Positions 6,418-6,650 of a stretch of 6,650 nt of DNA are shown here, in pieces. The stretch covers positions 1-6,650 of the forward strand of contig NMUJ01000064.1 in the NCBI GenBank assembly GCA_002256535.1, in the 5' to 3' direction. The DNA is from Caldifarciminota bacterium 4484_18. GTDB taxonomy: Bacteria > Hydrothermota > UBA3073 > NMUJ01. The notes under the pieces are model-generated. The model made no database searches. It worked only from the letters and a program-made list of their open reading frames with translations, and was not told the origin of the DNA. The stretch's first letter is position 1. Each line of letters begins with the position of its first letter. Position numbers and translations under genes: made by a program.

Positions 6418-6650
6418 GTAACAACCGCTACGGGTGGGGTTCACCCGGTAACCCCGGCTATGGGTACTCTGATGTATACGATCGTGAGTTCTTTGTGGCA
6501 CTGTTCAAACATGGTGGTTACAAGCATCTTGGGTTGGCGTTAGCTAAAGCCAAGATACACTTCATACCATACGCACGTGATGCAAACGTATGGCGATGGC
6601 ACCAGTACCAGATTAACCTGTTAGGTGATCCCGAGATGCCGGTATGGTTA
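6357..6650 (+). pseudogene. Peptidase C25 protein, C-terminal continuation in another frame, cut by the window edge
   Basis: From 6357 this frame reads DDCIAEHFIHSPQGGGVAFIG, then NNRYGWGSPGNPGYGYSD, EFFVALF, KIHFIPYARDANVWRWHQYQ and INLLGDPEMPVW, open to the window end (98 codons). These are the blocks that follow the catalytic Cys in C25 proteins of this type. It has no start codon or ribosome site and joins the upstream frame at GAG/GAT near 6356. By family comparison about 25 residues (roughly 76 nt, a length of form 3k+1) are absent, including the catalytic cysteine. A type IX sorting domain, if present, would lie beyond the window. Confidence 0.83.

Overview
The window looks like a bacterial chromosome segment of moderate GC content. 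It probably comes from the FCB superphylum or a related candidate phylum. The C25 (gingipain-type) peptidase and the type IX (Por) secretion sorting domain resemble those of WOR-3/Stahlbacteria-like genomes. That assignment is from memory of family style, not from a search.

Layout. The left half is a leftward cluster, read from about 3580 down to 1: folP (dihydropteroate synthase, broken), a DUF362 protein with two [4Fe-4S] motifs, rpsO (ribosomal protein S15) and pnp (PNPase, cut by the window edge). The genes are packed tightly. DUF362 starts inside the 3' end of folP, and rpsO and pnp overlap as TGATG. A 103-nt divergent intergenic region (3581-3683) separates this cluster from a rightward pair. 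The first of the pair is a secreted endonuclease/exonuclease/phosphatase-family protein, with its type IX sorting domain downstream in another frame. The second is a C25 peptidase that runs off the right edge and is also split between two frames. Both rightward products look like type IX cargo, that is, exported hydrolases.

Two patterns stand out. First, three of the six genes are broken in the same manner. In folP and the C25 gene the reading frame changes where conserved sequence is missing, roughly 75-86 nt by comparison with the families. The missing parts include the DHPS DPGxGFGK motif and the stretch holding the C25 catalytic cysteine. In the nuclease gene the catalytic domain and sorting domain are in different frames. 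Whether this is gene decay, an assembly fault or a programmed DNA rearrangement cannot be decided from one sequence. Second, four starts (rpsO, DUF362, folP, nuclease) each have a TAnnnT hexamer exactly 6 nt before the ATG and no Shine-Dalgarno sequence. This is the signature of leaderless transcripts. The C25 gene instead has a clear AGGAGG. These promoter signals also decide the start codons chosen here.

The stretch 4882-5009 between the last two genes is the longest region with no coding assignment. It holds no convincing gene.
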